NCBI GenBank assembly: GCA_038131165.1
Contig: JAYPOZ010000002.1
Span: 1 to 64,000, forward strand
Length of the DNA: 64,000 nucleotides
Source: UBA6544 sp038131165
GTDB taxonomy: Bacteria > Pseudomonadota > Alphaproteobacteria > UBA8366
Reading direction: 5' to 3'
Shown piece after piece: positions 23,775 through 33,321 of the stretch; position 1 is the stretch's first letter, and each line of letters opens with the position of its first letter. The translations under genes and the position numbers were made by a program. The notes beneath the pieces are model-generated. The model worked only from the letters and a program-made list of their open reading frames with translations. It made no database searches and was not told where the DNA came from.

Positions 23775-24842
23775 ATGCCGCAATCGACCGACGCGCGGAA
23801 AGAGGCGCCAAACGGGGGGCCGGTCCTGATCTGGGGCGCGGGCGCCATCGGCGGCACCATCGGTGCCTTCCTCGCACGGGCCTACATCCCGGTCTTGATG
23901 GTCGATGTGGTGCCCGAGCACGTCGACGCCATGAACCGAGACGGCCTCAACATCAAAGGCCCGGTTGACACCTTCAATACGTCGATAGAGGCGACCACGC
24001 CCGATCAGCTGAGCGGCCGCTTCGACCGCGTCCTGCTGTGCGTCAAAGGCCAGGACACGGCGGCGGCGGCAGAGGCCCTAAAGCCGCATCTCGGCGAGAA
24101 CGGTTATGTGGTATCGGTCCAGAATGGCCTGAACGAGAACACCATCGCCGAAATCGTCGGGCGCGAACGGACCATCGGCGCCTTTATCAATTTCGGCGCG
24201 GATTATCACGGCCCCGGCGAGATCCTGTTCGGAGCCCGAAGCACGGTCGTCGTGGGCGAACTCGACGGCGAGATGACCCCACGACTGAAGCAATTGCAGT
24301 CGATGCTGCAACATTTCGAGCCGTCGGCGCTCGCGACGGACAATATCTGGGGCTATCTCTGGAGCAAACTCGCCTATTGCTCGCTGCTCTGGGCGAATGC
24401 GGTCATCGAGGGCGAATTGAACGATATGTTCGGCTCGACCAAATACCGGGCGATGCTGACCGAGTTGACGCGCGAGGTCATCCGCATCGCCGAAAGAAAG
24501 GGCACGAAACTGGAAGCCTTCGACCCGTTCGATCCCAAAGGGTTTACACGGGATGCGGACCAGGCCGCCGCCGACCGCGCCTTCGCGCATATCTTCGAGC
24601 ATCGCAAGGGCAGCGCCAAGAAACACAGTGGCATGTGGCGCGACATCGCGGTCCGCAAACGCAAGACGGAACTCGACACGCTGCTGCTCCCCGTGCTCGC
24701 GGCGGGCGAAGACGCCGGTGTCGCGATGCCGCTCAATCGCCTGCTGGCGGAGATGATCCGGGACCTCGAAGCGGGCCGGCGCACCCAAGGCTGGGCCAAT
24801 TTCGACGCATTGCAGACCCTGATGGACGCTTCCGCAGGCTAG
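23775..24842 (+). CDS. Ketopantoate reductase (ApbA/PanE) family protein
   Basis: The protein has 355 residues. The N-terminal nucleotide-binding motif is WGAGAIGGTIG near residue 20, and VQNGLNENTI near 117 matches the family. The C-terminal helical part ends with GVAMPLNRLLAEMIRDLE. PanE makes pantoate from ketopantoate with NADPH for coenzyme A synthesis, and paralogues reduce other 2-keto compounds. At 355 residues it is longer than typical PanE (about 300), with an insertion around HRKGSAKKHSGMWRD that includes a Lys-rich loop. It is therefore more likely a paralogue than PanE itself. The next gene is a CoA-transferase 70 nt on. Confidence 0.8.
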   Translation: MPQSTDARKEAPNGGPVLIWGAGAIGGTIGAFLARAYIPVLMVDVVPEHVDAMNRDGLNIKGPVDTFNTSIEATTPDQLSGRFDRVLLCVKGQDTAAAAEALKPHLGENGYVVSVQNGLNENTIAEIVGRERTIGAFINFGADYHGPGEILFGARSTVVVGELDGEMTPRLKQLQSMLQHFEPSALATDNIWGYLWSKLAYCSLLWANAVIEGELNDMFGSTKYRAMLTELTREVIRIAERKGTKLEAFDPFDPKGFTRDADQAAADRAFAHIFEHRKGSAKKHSGMWRDIAVRKRKTELDTLLLPVLAAGEDAGVAMPLNRLLAEMIRDLEAGRRTQGWANFDALQTLMDASAG

Positions 24843-24912
24843 CCCGGCCCGATTGCCAGGGCTGCAAATGCCCTTAACTTGCTTCTTCAGGAGCAATTCG
24901 AGGATTTGCGCG

Positions 24913-26142
24913 ATGCAGCCGTTGAAGGATGTCCGGGTTCTTTCCGTCACCGTCTATCTGGCAGGGCCCTTTCTCAGCATGACGCTGGCGCGTTTCGGCG
25001 CCGATGTGATCAAAATCGAGACGCCCGGCACCGGCGACCCGGTGCGCCGCAGCGGCCCCTTCGCCGGGCCCCAAGGCGTGCATCCGACGCGACAGAGCGA
25101 AGCCGATCTCTCGACAAAGTTCCTGAAACGCAGCGAGGGCGTCAAATGCGTCACGCTCAACCTCAAGGATCCCGAAGGCCATCGGATGTTTCTGGAGATG
25201 GCCAAACAGTCCGACGTGGTGATCGAGAATCTCGCCCCCGGCTCGATGAAGCGCCTCGGCCTGGGGTATGAAGACGTGAAGGCGGTCAATCCCGGCATCG
25301 TCTATTGTTCGATCTCCGGCTACGGGCAAACGGGGCCCTATTCCGAGAACCCGGCGCACGACCATCAAATCCAGGCGATGGCCGGCCTCATGGACGTCAA
25401 CGGCGACGCGGACGGCCCGCCGACCCGGGTCGGCATCTACGTCAGCGACCTGGTGACACCGCTTTATTCCGCTTTCTCTATCCTGGCGGCGCTGCGCCAC
25501 CGGGAACAGACCGGGGAAGGACAGTATCTCGACGCCTCGATGATGGACACGCTCGCCACGCTGATGTTCATGGAGCCGATGGAGGAAGTCCTGGCCCAAG
25601 GCCTGCCCGTGCGTGCCGGCAACGACAGCCGCACCGACCCGACCGGCCTCTACCGCCTCAAGGACGGCGATATCATCATCACGATCGGCAACGACGAGCG
25701 CTGGACGCGGCTCTGCGCGGCGCTCGATGCCGGCGACCTCTTGGACGACCCGCGCTACGCGACCAGCGAGACACGCCGCCAACACATCAAGGAGGTGCGG
25801 GCCGCCCTGCAAGAGCAGTTCTCGCGCCACACCACGGCCGAGGCGGTGGCCCTGCTGGAGGGTGCCGATGTGCCGGTGGCCCCGGTACGCACGCTGGGGC
25901 AGGTCGCCGAGGATGATCATTTCCGCAGCCGCGGCACCTTGAAGCCCATGCGCCACCATGGCCTGGAAGCACCGGTCGAGGGCGGCATCGTCTCGGGCTT
26001 TCCGGTTGTCTTCTCGTCCGGCCCCCTGCCCGAGCCGCGCGGCGGGGTATCGCTCGGTTACGACAACGAAGATGTCTTCGGGCGTCTTCTCGGACTCGAC
26101 GCGGCCACCGTCCGCGGCCTGCACGAAAAAGGCGTGATCTGA
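24913..26142 (+). CDS. CaiB/BaiF (type III) CoA-transferase
   Basis: The protein has 409 residues. It starts MQPLKDVRVLSVTVYLAGPF at the ATG at 24913. The family sites are VYCSISGYGQTGPY near residue 135 and YLDASMMDTLATLM, in which the MMD aspartate is the expected catalytic residue. The C-terminus ends LHEKGVI, a common ending. It follows the ketopantoate reductase-like gene and may form an operon with it. Substrates are unknown. It is one of five family members in the window. Confidence 0.88.
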   Translation: MQPLKDVRVLSVTVYLAGPFLSMTLARFGADVIKIETPGTGDPVRRSGPFAGPQGVHPTRQSEADLSTKFLKRSEGVKCVTLNLKDPEGHRMFLEMAKQSDVVIENLAPGSMKRLGLGYEDVKAVNPGIVYCSISGYGQTGPYSENPAHDHQIQAMAGLMDVNGDADGPPTRVGIYVSDLVTPLYSAFSILAALRHREQTGEGQYLDASMMDTLATLMFMEPMEEVLAQGLPVRAGNDSRTDPTGLYRLKDGDIIITIGNDERWTRLCAALDAGDLLDDPRYATSETRRQHIKEVRAALQEQFSRHTTAEAVALLEGADVPVAPVRTLGQVAEDDHFRSRGTLKPMRHHGLEAPVEGGIVSGFPVVFSSGPLPEPRGGVSLGYDNEDVFGRLLGLDAATVRGLHEKGVI

Positions 26143-26234
26143 CGCCGCGAGCCCGAGTCGCGGTAATCCGCCCGAAACCGGCCTCGGTCGAGCCGGAGCG
26201 ACTCGGCTGATTTCCAAGCCAATTGGCGTGTCTC

Positions 26235-26264
26235 TTGCGGCGGCCGCCTGCCCGCCCTTATAGT
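26235..26264 (+). promoter_or_regulatory. Candidate promoter for pyrB
   Basis: TTGCGG (26235-26240) and TATAGT (26259-26264) are 18 nt apart. The -10 box ends only 9 nt before the pyrB ATG at 26274, and no clear ribosome-binding site lies between them, so the transcript may be leaderless or nearly so. The -35 is a weak match. Confidence 0.35.
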
Positions 26265-26273
26265 CCGATTTTA

Positions 26274-27248
26274 ATGACCGCGCCCCAGCCAAAGCCCGCA
26301 GATTTGACCTACCGGTTCGCCCACCGGCATCTCCTAGGCATTGAAGGGCTGTCTCCCGACGAAATTACCTATCTGCTCGACCTTTCCGACACCTATGTCG
26401 CGCAGAACCGCCGCCCGGATAAGAAGACCGATCTGCTGCGCGGTCGCACGATCATCAATCTCTTTTTCGAGACTTCGACCCGCACCTCCAGCTCCTTCGA
26501 GCTGGCGGGCAAACGTCTCGGCGGCGACACCATGAACATGTCGGTCGCCTCCTCCGCGGTGAAGAAGGGCGAAACCCTGATCGACACGGCGATGACCCTG
26601 AACGCGATGCATCCGGACGTCCTGATCGTCCGCCATGGCGACTCCGGCGCCGTGAAGCTGCTGTCCGAAAAGGTCAACTGTTCGGTCATCAATGCCGGCG
26701 ACGGCACCCACGAGCATCCGACTCAGGCCCTGCTCGACGCCGTGACCATCCGGCGGCGCAAGGGCCGCATCCATCGCCTTTCGGTCGCCATCTGTGGCGA
26801 TATCCTGCACAGCCGGGTCGCGCGCTCGAACATCCATCTCCTGCAGACGATGGGCTCGCGGGTGCGGGTCGTGGCCCCGCCGACGCTGCTGCCGACCGAT
26901 ATCGACCGTTTCGGAGTCGAAGTGTCCCATAATCTCGAAGAAGGCATCCAAGACTGCGATATCGTTATGATGTTGCGACTTCAAAACGAACGTATGCAAG
27001 GCATGTTCGTGCCGTCGATTCGGGAATATTTCCACTTTTTCGGACTGACGCGGGAAAAGCTGGCGGCCGCCAAGCCGGACGCGCTGGTGATGCATCCGGG
27101 GCCCATGAACCGCGGCGTCGAGATCGATTCCGACCTCGCCGACGATCTCGACCGATCGGTGATCCGCGAGCAGGTCGAGATGGGCGTGGCGGTCCGCATG
27201 GCCTGCCTCGACGCATTGACGCGCGACAGCGCCGCGAACGCATCATGA
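26274..27248 (+). CDS. pyrB: Aspartate carbamoyltransferase catalytic subunit
   Basis: The protein has 324 residues and catalyses carbamoyl phosphate plus aspartate to carbamoyl aspartate, the second step of pyrimidine synthesis. The carbamoyl-phosphate loop FFETSTRTSSSFE is at 64-76, HEHPTQALLD lies near 145, and the aspartate-binding GPMNRGVE lies near 280. The N-terminus is slightly extended relative to E. coli PyrB. Its TGA overlaps the ATG of the dihydroorotase-like gene (ATGA), so co-translation is expected. No pyrI regulatory gene is present nearby, consistent with a complex with a DHOase-like partner. Confidence 0.95.
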   Translation: MTAPQPKPADLTYRFAHRHLLGIEGLSPDEITYLLDLSDTYVAQNRRPDKKTDLLRGRTIINLFFETSTRTSSSFELAGKRLGGDTMNMSVASSAVKKGETLIDTAMTLNAMHPDVLIVRHGDSGAVKLLSEKVNCSVINAGDGTHEHPTQALLDAVTIRRRKGRIHRLSVAICGDILHSRVARSNIHLLQTMGSRVRVVAPPTLLPTDIDRFGVEVSHNLEEGIQDCDIVMMLRLQNERMQGMFVPSIREYFHFFGLTREKLAAAKPDALVMHPGPMNRGVEIDSDLADDLDRSVIREQVEMGVAVRMACLDALTRDSAANAS

Positions 27249-28543
27249 CGGCCGCGCGCGTCGCCTATCTGAACGCACGCCTGCTCGATCCCGCCAACGG
27301 GCTCGACACGCCGGGCGCCCTTCTGATCGAAGACGGCAAGATTATCGATTTCGGCGCCGAGCTCTTCCGCGACGGAGCGCCTTCGGTCTCCCAAGTCGTG
27401 GATTGCGACGGGCTTTGCCTGGCCCCCGGCCTGATCGATATGCGGGTGCAGCTGCGGGAGCCCGGCGAGGAGCATAAGGAGACCATCGAGACCGCCAGCC
27501 GGGCCGCCGAGGCTGGCGGTGTCACGACCATGGTCGCCCTGCCCAATACGACGCCGGTCATCGACGACGTGTCGGTGGTCGAATTCATGCACCGGCGGGC
27601 TCACGCCATCGGCACCGTGAAGGTGCGCTGCTACGGCTCGGTGACGCGCGGCACCAAGGGCGAACAATTGACCGAAATGGGCCTCCTGGCCGAAGCCGGC
27701 GCCGTCGCCTTTACCGATGGCACCAAGGCCGTCGCGGACACGATGGTGATGCGCCGCGCCCTCAGTTACGCGCGCGGATTCGGCCTGATCATCGCGCAGC
27801 ATCCGGAAGATCCCAACCTCGCCAATGGCGGGGTGATGAACGAAGGCGAGATCGCCAGCCGCCTCGGCCTCTCCGGCATCCCGAGCGCGGCCGAAGCCAT
27901 CATGATCGAGCGCGACCTCCGGCTCGTCGAGCTGACCGGCGGCCGCTATCACGCGGCCCATATCTCGACGGCGGAGGCTGTCGAAGCGATCCGCCGGGCG
28001 AAGGCCAGAGGGCTCGACGTGACCTGCGATACCGCCCCGCACTATTTCTCGCTCAACGAGACCGCCGTCGGCGATTACCGTACCTTCGCGAAGGTCTCGC
28101 CGCCGCTACGCTCGGAAGACGACCGCAAGGCCATCGTCGAGGGCCTCGGCGACGGGACGATCGACGTGGTAGCGAGCGATCACACGCCGAGCGATCAGGA
28201 TTCGAAGCGCCTGCCCTTCGCGCAGGCGGAATTCGGCATTGTCGGCCTGGAGACATTGCTGACGCTGATGCTGGAGCCCTTCCATAATGGCGCCCTTACG
28301 CTGCTCGGCGCTCTCTCGAAGGTAACGTCGAACCCGGCGCAACTGCTGGGACTGCGGGCGGGCCGGCTCGAGCGAGGCGCCGCCGCCGACCTGGTGCTGT
28401 TCAATCCGAATACGCCCTGGCGCATCGAAGAGGCCGGATTCCGCAGCAAATCGAAGAACACCCCCTATGACGGCCGGCCGGTTCAGGGCCGAGTCGTCGA
28501 AACCCTCGTGGACGGCCGTTCGGTCTACAAGCTCGCGTCTTGA
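27245..28543 (+). CDS. pyrC: Dihydroorotase-like protein lacking the HxH motif
   Basis: The protein has 432 residues and the full dihydroorotase fold. The first metal site, normally DxHxH in DxHVHLREPG, reads D65-M-R-V-Q69, so both zinc-binding His are replaced by Arg and Gln. Later sites AHISTAEAVEAIR and ASDHTPSD are kept. In Pseudomonas and relatives such PyrC' (PyrX) proteins are inactive partners that assemble with the aspartate carbamoyltransferase. The overlapping start with pyrB supports that role. An active pyrC should then exist elsewhere in the genome. Confidence 0.85.
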   Translation: MTAARVAYLNARLLDPANGLDTPGALLIEDGKIIDFGAELFRDGAPSVSQVVDCDGLCLAPGLIDMRVQLREPGEEHKETIETASRAAEAGGVTTMVALPNTTPVIDDVSVVEFMHRRAHAIGTVKVRCYGSVTRGTKGEQLTEMGLLAEAGAVAFTDGTKAVADTMVMRRALSYARGFGLIIAQHPEDPNLANGGVMNEGEIASRLGLSGIPSAAEAIMIERDLRLVELTGGRYHAAHISTAEAVEAIRRAKARGLDVTCDTAPHYFSLNETAVGDYRTFAKVSPPLRSEDDRKAIVEGLGDGTIDVVASDHTPSDQDSKRLPFAQAEFGIVGLETLLTLMLEPFHNGALTLLGALSKVTSNPAQLLGLRAGRLERGAAADLVLFNPNTPWRIEEAGFRSKSKNTPYDGRPVQGRVVETLVDGRSVYKLAS

Positions 28544-28608
28544 AACCGGGCGCCGCGCCGGCGTCGAGCCATCGACAAGAACGGTAATACGCGCTATCTG
28601 TCTTACAT

Positions 28609-28622
28609 TGAAACACGTTTCA
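28609..28622. promoter_or_regulatory. Inverted repeat TGAAAC-N2-GTTTCA upstream of plsY
   Basis: A perfect 6-bp dyad with a 2-nt centre lies 61 nt before the plsY start. It could be an operator in the plsY leader. There is no independent support, and the pattern could be chance. Confidence 0.25.
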
Positions 28623-28682
28623 TTCGGCGCCTGGGTGCGGTCGGCGCACCTGTATATTTTTCGATAACCGAGCCCATTTTTC

Positions 28683-29300
28683 ATGCCTGACCCGATCAGC
28701 TGGAGCCAAGACTTACCCTACTACGCGGTGGCGATGCTGGGCGCCTATTTGATCGGCTCGATTCCGTTCGGACTGGTGCTGACCAGAATGTTCGGCGCCG
28801 GCGATATCCGCAAGATCGGCTCCGGCAATATCGGGGCGACCAACGTCCTGCGGACGGGACGCAAGGGTCTGGCCGCCGCAACGCTCCTGCTCGACGCCGC
28901 GAAAGGCACGGTCGCGGTACTCGTCGGCAAGTCCTTCGGGCCGGATATCGCGGTGATCGCCGCCTGGGGAGCCGTGCTCGGCCATCTGTTTCCGGTCTGG
29001 CTCCGCTTCCGGGGCGGCAAGGGAGGTGCGACCGCGCTCGGCGTCGGCATCGGCCTCGTGCCGATCCTCGGCCTGTACGGCGCCCTGACCTGGCTGGCGG
29101 TCGCCGTGCTGCTCCGGTATTCGTCGCTGGCGACCCTGCTCGCGATCGCTTCCGCTCCGGTCTACGCGTGGTATTTGGGATACTACCAGATCGCCGAAGC
29201 CTTCGTTCCCTTGGTAATCCTGGTGTGGATCAAGCATCACGCCAATATTCGCCGCCTGCTGAAGGGCGAAGAACCGAAGATCGGCGCCAAATCGGCCTAG
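28683..29300 (+). CDS. plsY: Glycerol-3-phosphate acyltransferase
   Basis: The protein has 205 residues with five likely membrane helices. The three PlsY loops are visible: GSIPFG near 25, GSGNIGATNVLRTG near 46, and FRGGKGGAT near 104. PlsY transfers the acyl group from acyl-phosphate to glycerol-3-phosphate at the inner membrane, the first step of phospholipid synthesis. The length matches the family. It lies between the dihydroorotase-like gene and dprA in one direction, an arrangement seen in alphaproteobacteria. Confidence 0.93.
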   Translation: MPDPISWSQDLPYYAVAMLGAYLIGSIPFGLVLTRMFGAGDIRKIGSGNIGATNVLRTGRKGLAAATLLLDAAKGTVAVLVGKSFGPDIAVIAAWGAVLGHLFPVWLRFRGGKGGATALGVGIGLVPILGLYGALTWLAVAVLLRYSSLATLLAIASAPVYAWYLGYYQIAEAFVPLVILVWIKHHANIRRLLKGEEPKIGAKSA

Positions 29301-29345
29301 CCTCTCCATAGCCCCGCCGGATGCAACAACAACGGCGGCTTCGAT

Positions 29346-30470
29346 ATGGAGAGCGTCTATCCCCGCCCGCAGAACGACGCGGAGCGCGTCGCCCGGCTCA
29401 GACTATACAGAACCCGCCAGATCGGCCCGGTGACGTTCCGCAAACTGCTGTTGCGGTACGGCAGCGCCATCGACGCGATCGAAGCCTTGCCCGAACTGGC
29501 GCGACGCGGCGGCATGCGGACATTCCGCGTCTATGAGAAATCGCTGGCGGAAGGCGAACTCGCCGACCTGGCCCGGATCGACGGACAGGCATTCCATCTG
29601 GGCGAGCCCACATATTCGAAGCTCCTGACGGCAGCCGAAGACGCGCCGCCGGTCATCATCGCGCGCGGCAATGCCGAGCTCATGTCGCGTCCCGCGATTG
29701 CCGTCGTCGGCGCCCGAAACGCCTCGGCCAACGGCCGGACGATTGCGACCGGTTTTGCCGGCGACCTGTCGCAGGCGGGCTATGCCGTCGCGTCCGGCAT
29801 GGCCCGGGGAATAGACACGGCCGCTCACGCGGGTGCGCTCGCCGGGGGCACAATCGCTGTCCTGGCCGGCGGCGTGGACGTGGTTTATCCGCGCGAGAAT
29901 ACCGACCTTTATGACAGGATCGTCGAACGCGGCCTTGTTCTGTCCGAAATGCCGGCGGGCACGAAGCCTCAAGGCCGCCACTTTCCCCGCCGCAATAGGA
30001 TCATCTCGGGTCTCTCGATCGCCGTGATCGTCATCGAGGCGGCGGAACGCTCCGGATCCTTGACGACCGCGCGTTTCGCCCTGGAGCAAGGCCGCGAGGT
30101 CTTGGCCGTCCCGGGATCGCCCCTCGACCCGAGGTCGCACGGCACGGGACGGCTCATCCGCGAGGGCGCCACGTTGGTGATGTCGTCGGATCACATCCTC
30201 GAAGCCTTGCATGCCTCTTTCCGTCGGCCGATCGAACCACCGGCATCCGAAGCCGCCGACCAAGGCCAAGACGCCGCGATCGGGATCGAGACCGCCGATA
30301 TTCACGGACCGATCGTCGAACTCCTCAGCCATGCGCCCACGTCCACGGACGAAATCATTCGCCTCGTCGACGGTGCGCCGGCGGCCGTGCGGGCCGCCTT
30401 ACTGGAGCTGGAAGTCGCCGGTCGAATCCAGTGTCTCAGCGGCAATCTGGTGGTCCTCGCCACGGGTTGA
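29346..30470 (+). CDS. dprA: DNA-processing protein DprA
   Basis: The protein has 374 residues. A SAM-like N-terminal segment is followed by the Rossmann-type core with VVGARNASANGR, ASGMARGIDTAAHAGAL, and FPRRNRIISGLS. The C-terminal winged helix begins near IHGPIVELLSHAPTSTDEII. DprA loads RecA on incoming single-stranded DNA in natural transformation and is widespread even in species not known to be competent. It starts 45 nt after plsY. The ATG at 29346 has a weak site in front. Confidence 0.93.
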   Translation: MESVYPRPQNDAERVARLRLYRTRQIGPVTFRKLLLRYGSAIDAIEALPELARRGGMRTFRVYEKSLAEGELADLARIDGQAFHLGEPTYSKLLTAAEDAPPVIIARGNAELMSRPAIAVVGARNASANGRTIATGFAGDLSQAGYAVASGMARGIDTAAHAGALAGGTIAVLAGGVDVVYPRENTDLYDRIVERGLVLSEMPAGTKPQGRHFPRRNRIISGLSIAVIVIEAAERSGSLTTARFALEQGREVLAVPGSPLDPRSHGTGRLIREGATLVMSSDHILEALHASFRRPIEPPASEAADQGQDAAIGIETADIHGPIVELLSHAPTSTDEIIRLVDGAPAAVRAALLELEVAGRIQCLSGNLVVLATG

Positions 30471-30638
30471 ACCGCATCGCCGCCCGCAATTTTTTCCAGG
30501 CGCCATGTGATCAGCACGGTTGACGAATGGGCTGAGCAATGTCAATTCGTAGCGTGCCGCCGACGGTGGAAAGCGCCCCATCGGCGGCAATAGTATGTAT
30601 TGCGAGACGCTGAAAATAAGGGAATAGACAACCGATCC

Positions 30639-33317
30639 ATGACTGTTGTCGTAGTTGAATCACCCGCCAAAGCGAAGACCATCAACAAGTATCTCGGGTC
30701 CGATTACCATGTACTCGCGAGCTATGGTCATGTCCGCGACCTGCCGTCGAAGGACGGTTCCGTCCGCCCGGACGACGATTTCGATATGTCCTGGGAAGTC
30801 GACGCAAAAAGCAAGAAACGCATCGACGACATCGCCAAGGCCTTGAAGGGTGACGACACGCTGATCCTTGCAACAGATCCGGACCGCGAAGGCGAGGCAA
30901 TTTCCTGGCATGTCGAAGAGGTCCTGCGGCAACGCAAGGCCCTGAAGGGCGTGAATGTCAGCCGGGTCGTCTTTCACGAGATTACCAAGGACGCGATCCT
31001 GGAGGCGATGAAGCAGCCGCGCGCGATCAACCAGGAACTGGTCGATGCCTATTTGGCGCGCCGGGCGCTCGACTATCTCGTCGGCTTCACGCTGTCCCCG
31101 GTGCTCTGGCGCAAACTGCCGGGCTCCCGGTCCGCCGGCCGGGTCCAATCCGTGGCGCTGCGCTTGATCTGCGAGCGCGAAGCGGAAATCGAAATCTTCG
31201 TACCGCAGGAATACTGGTCGGTCGTCGGGCAGTTCGAAACGGCGAAGGGCATTCCCTTTCCCGCGCGCCTGACGCAGCTGAACGGCGAGCGGCTTGACCG
31301 GCTCGGAATCAAATCCGAGGCAGAGGCAACTGCCGCCCGCCGGACCATCGAATCGAGCGCTTTTACGGTCTCATCGGTCGAGAAAAAGACCGTCCGCCGC
31401 AACCCCGCACCGCCCTTCACGACCTCGACCCTGCAACAGGAAGCGAGCCGAAAGCTCCGCTTCGGCGCCAGCCGCACCATGCAGGTGGCCCAGCGCCTGT
31501 ACGAAGGCATCGATATCGGCGGCGAGACGGTCGGCCTGATCACCTACATGCGGACCGACAGCGTCACACTGAGCGGCGAGGCCATCGGCGGCTGCCGGCG
31601 GCTGATCGAGGCCGATTTCGGCAATACCTACCTGCCCGAAAAGCCCCGCGTCTACCGCACCAAGGCGAAGAACGCCCAGGAAGCCCACGAGGCCATCCGC
31701 CCGACGGACCTTTTCCGGCGCCCGGCGCAGATCAAACCCTATCTCGACGAAGAGCAGTTCAAGCTCTACGAGCTGATCTGGAAGCGGACGCTCGCCTCCG
31801 AGATGGAAAGCGCGATCTTCGACCAGGTCGCGGCCGACCTCGCTTCGGCGGATAAAAAGACGGTTCTCCGCGCGAACGGCTCGGTCCTCAAATTCGACGG
31901 CTTCCTTAAACTCTATCAGGAAGGCCAGGACGACAAAGAGGACGACGATTCCGGCGACCGGCGCTTGCCGGAGATGACCGAAGGCGAGGCGTCGGATTTG
32001 AAAGACGTCGAGACCGAACAGCATTTCACCCAGCCGCCGCCGCGTTACAGCGAAGCGAGCCTGGTCAAAAAGATGGAAGAGCTCGGGATCGGGCGCCCCT
32101 CGACCTACGCCTCGATCCTGAAAGTCTTGCAGGATCGGAACTACGTGCGCCTGGAGCGCCGCCAATTCATCCCCGAGGACCGCGGTCGGTTGGTCACCAC
32201 GTTCCTCACCTGTTTCTTCGAACGCTATGTGGAGTACGGCTTCACCGCGGCGCTGGAAGAGCAGCTCGACGACATCTCCGGCGGGCGGCTGGATTGGAAG
32301 AAGGTCTTGCGGGATTTCTGGCAGGCCTTCTCGAAATCCACGGAAGAAACCGCCTCGCTCAAATTCTCCGAGGTTCTGGACGCGCTCGACGAAGACCTGG
32401 GACCGCATTTTTTCCCCGCCGACAAGGACGGGAACACGGAAGCGGCGCGCGTCTGCCCGGTCTGCAAGGAAGGACGCCTGTCGCTGAAACTCGGCCGCTA
32501 CGGCGCCTTCGTCGGCTGCGCGAATTATCCGGAATGCAAATACACGCGCCAGCTGGCGATCGGCGCCAACGGCGAGGACGATAGCGACTCCCCCCTCGCG
32601 TCCGGCCCCGTCGTGCTGGGCACCGATCCGGAGACCGGCCTCGACATCAGCCTCCGCAAAGGGCCCTACGGCCCCTACATTCAGCTCGGCGAGGCCATTC
32701 CGGCGGACAAGGAAAAGAAGCAGAAAGCGGTCAAACCAAAACGCGCCTCTCTGCCCAAGGGCATGGCGCCGGCGGATATGACCCTCGAGATCGCGATCAA
32801 GCTACTTTCGCTGCCGCGCGAGGTCGGGGCCCACCCCGAGACCACCGACATGATCACCGCCGGAATCGGACGCTACGGCCCCTATCTGCGCCATCAAAGC
32901 AAATACACCTCGCTGCCGGCGGAGGACGATGTGCTGTCCATCGGACTCAACCGCGCCGTCACGATCCTCGCCGAAGCGAAGCCGTCGGGCGGGCGCGAAC
33001 TGGGCGTCCATCCGGATGACGGGAAGCCCGTTGTCGCTCAAAAAGGGCGATACGGACCTTATGTAAAGCACGGCAAGACGAACGCGACCCTGCCGAGAGA
33101 CCTTGAGATGGACGAGGTCACTCTGGAACAGGCGCTCGAACTCATCGCGGCGAAGATCGCTAAGAGCGGCAAGAGTCCGGCGAAGGCGGCGTCCAAGGCC
33201 AAACCGAAAGCCAAGGCGAAGACAAAAGCCAAGGCGAAGACAAAGGCCAAACCAAAAGCGGGCAAGACGGCAAAACCCGAAAATTCAGGCGCGGACAGCG
33301 CCTTGACGGACGTCTGA
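30639..33317 (+). CDS. topA: DNA topoisomerase I (type IA)
   Basis: The protein has 892 residues. The Toprim domain starts at once (MTVVVVESPAKAKTINKYLG) and has the ATDPDREGEAISWH motif. The active-site Tyr is at 303 (ITYMRTDS). One C4 zinc ribbon is seen near 606-630 (CPVCKEG, GCANYPECKY), then repeated TopoI C-terminal modules with RYGPY motifs. The tail is a Lys-Ala-rich run of about 50 residues made of KAK and KTK repeats, which suits DNA binding. The frame is open upstream to a TTG at 30600, but the ATG at 30639 gives the canonical N-terminus. It relaxes negative supercoils. Confidence 0.96.
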   Translation: MTVVVVESPAKAKTINKYLGSDYHVLASYGHVRDLPSKDGSVRPDDDFDMSWEVDAKSKKRIDDIAKALKGDDTLILATDPDREGEAISWHVEEVLRQRKALKGVNVSRVVFHEITKDAILEAMKQPRAINQELVDAYLARRALDYLVGFTLSPVLWRKLPGSRSAGRVQSVALRLICEREAEIEIFVPQEYWSVVGQFETAKGIPFPARLTQLNGERLDRLGIKSEAEATAARRTIESSAFTVSSVEKKTVRRNPAPPFTTSTLQQEASRKLRFGASRTMQVAQRLYEGIDIGGETVGLITYMRTDSVTLSGEAIGGCRRLIEADFGNTYLPEKPRVYRTKAKNAQEAHEAIRPTDLFRRPAQIKPYLDEEQFKLYELIWKRTLASEMESAIFDQVAADLASADKKTVLRANGSVLKFDGFLKLYQEGQDDKEDDDSGDRRLPEMTEGEASDLKDVETEQHFTQPPPRYSEASLVKKMEELGIGRPSTYASILKVLQDRNYVRLERRQFIPEDRGRLVTTFLTCFFERYVEYGFTAALEEQLDDISGGRLDWKKVLRDFWQAFSKSTEETASLKFSEVLDALDEDLGPHFFPADKDGNTEAARVCPVCKEGRLSLKLGRYGAFVGCANYPECKYTRQLAIGANGEDDSDSPLASGPVVLGTDPETGLDISLRKGPYGPYIQLGEAIPADKEKKQKAVKPKRASLPKGMAPADMTLEIAIKLLSLPREVGAHPETTDMITAGIGRYGPYLRHQSKYTSLPAEDDVLSIGLNRAVTILAEAKPSGGRELGVHPDDGKPVVAQKGRYGPYVKHGKTNATLPRDLEMDEVTLEQALELIAAKIAKSGKSPAKAASKAKPKAKAKTKAKAKTKAKPKAGKTAKPENSGADSALTDV

Positions 33318-33321
33318 TCAC

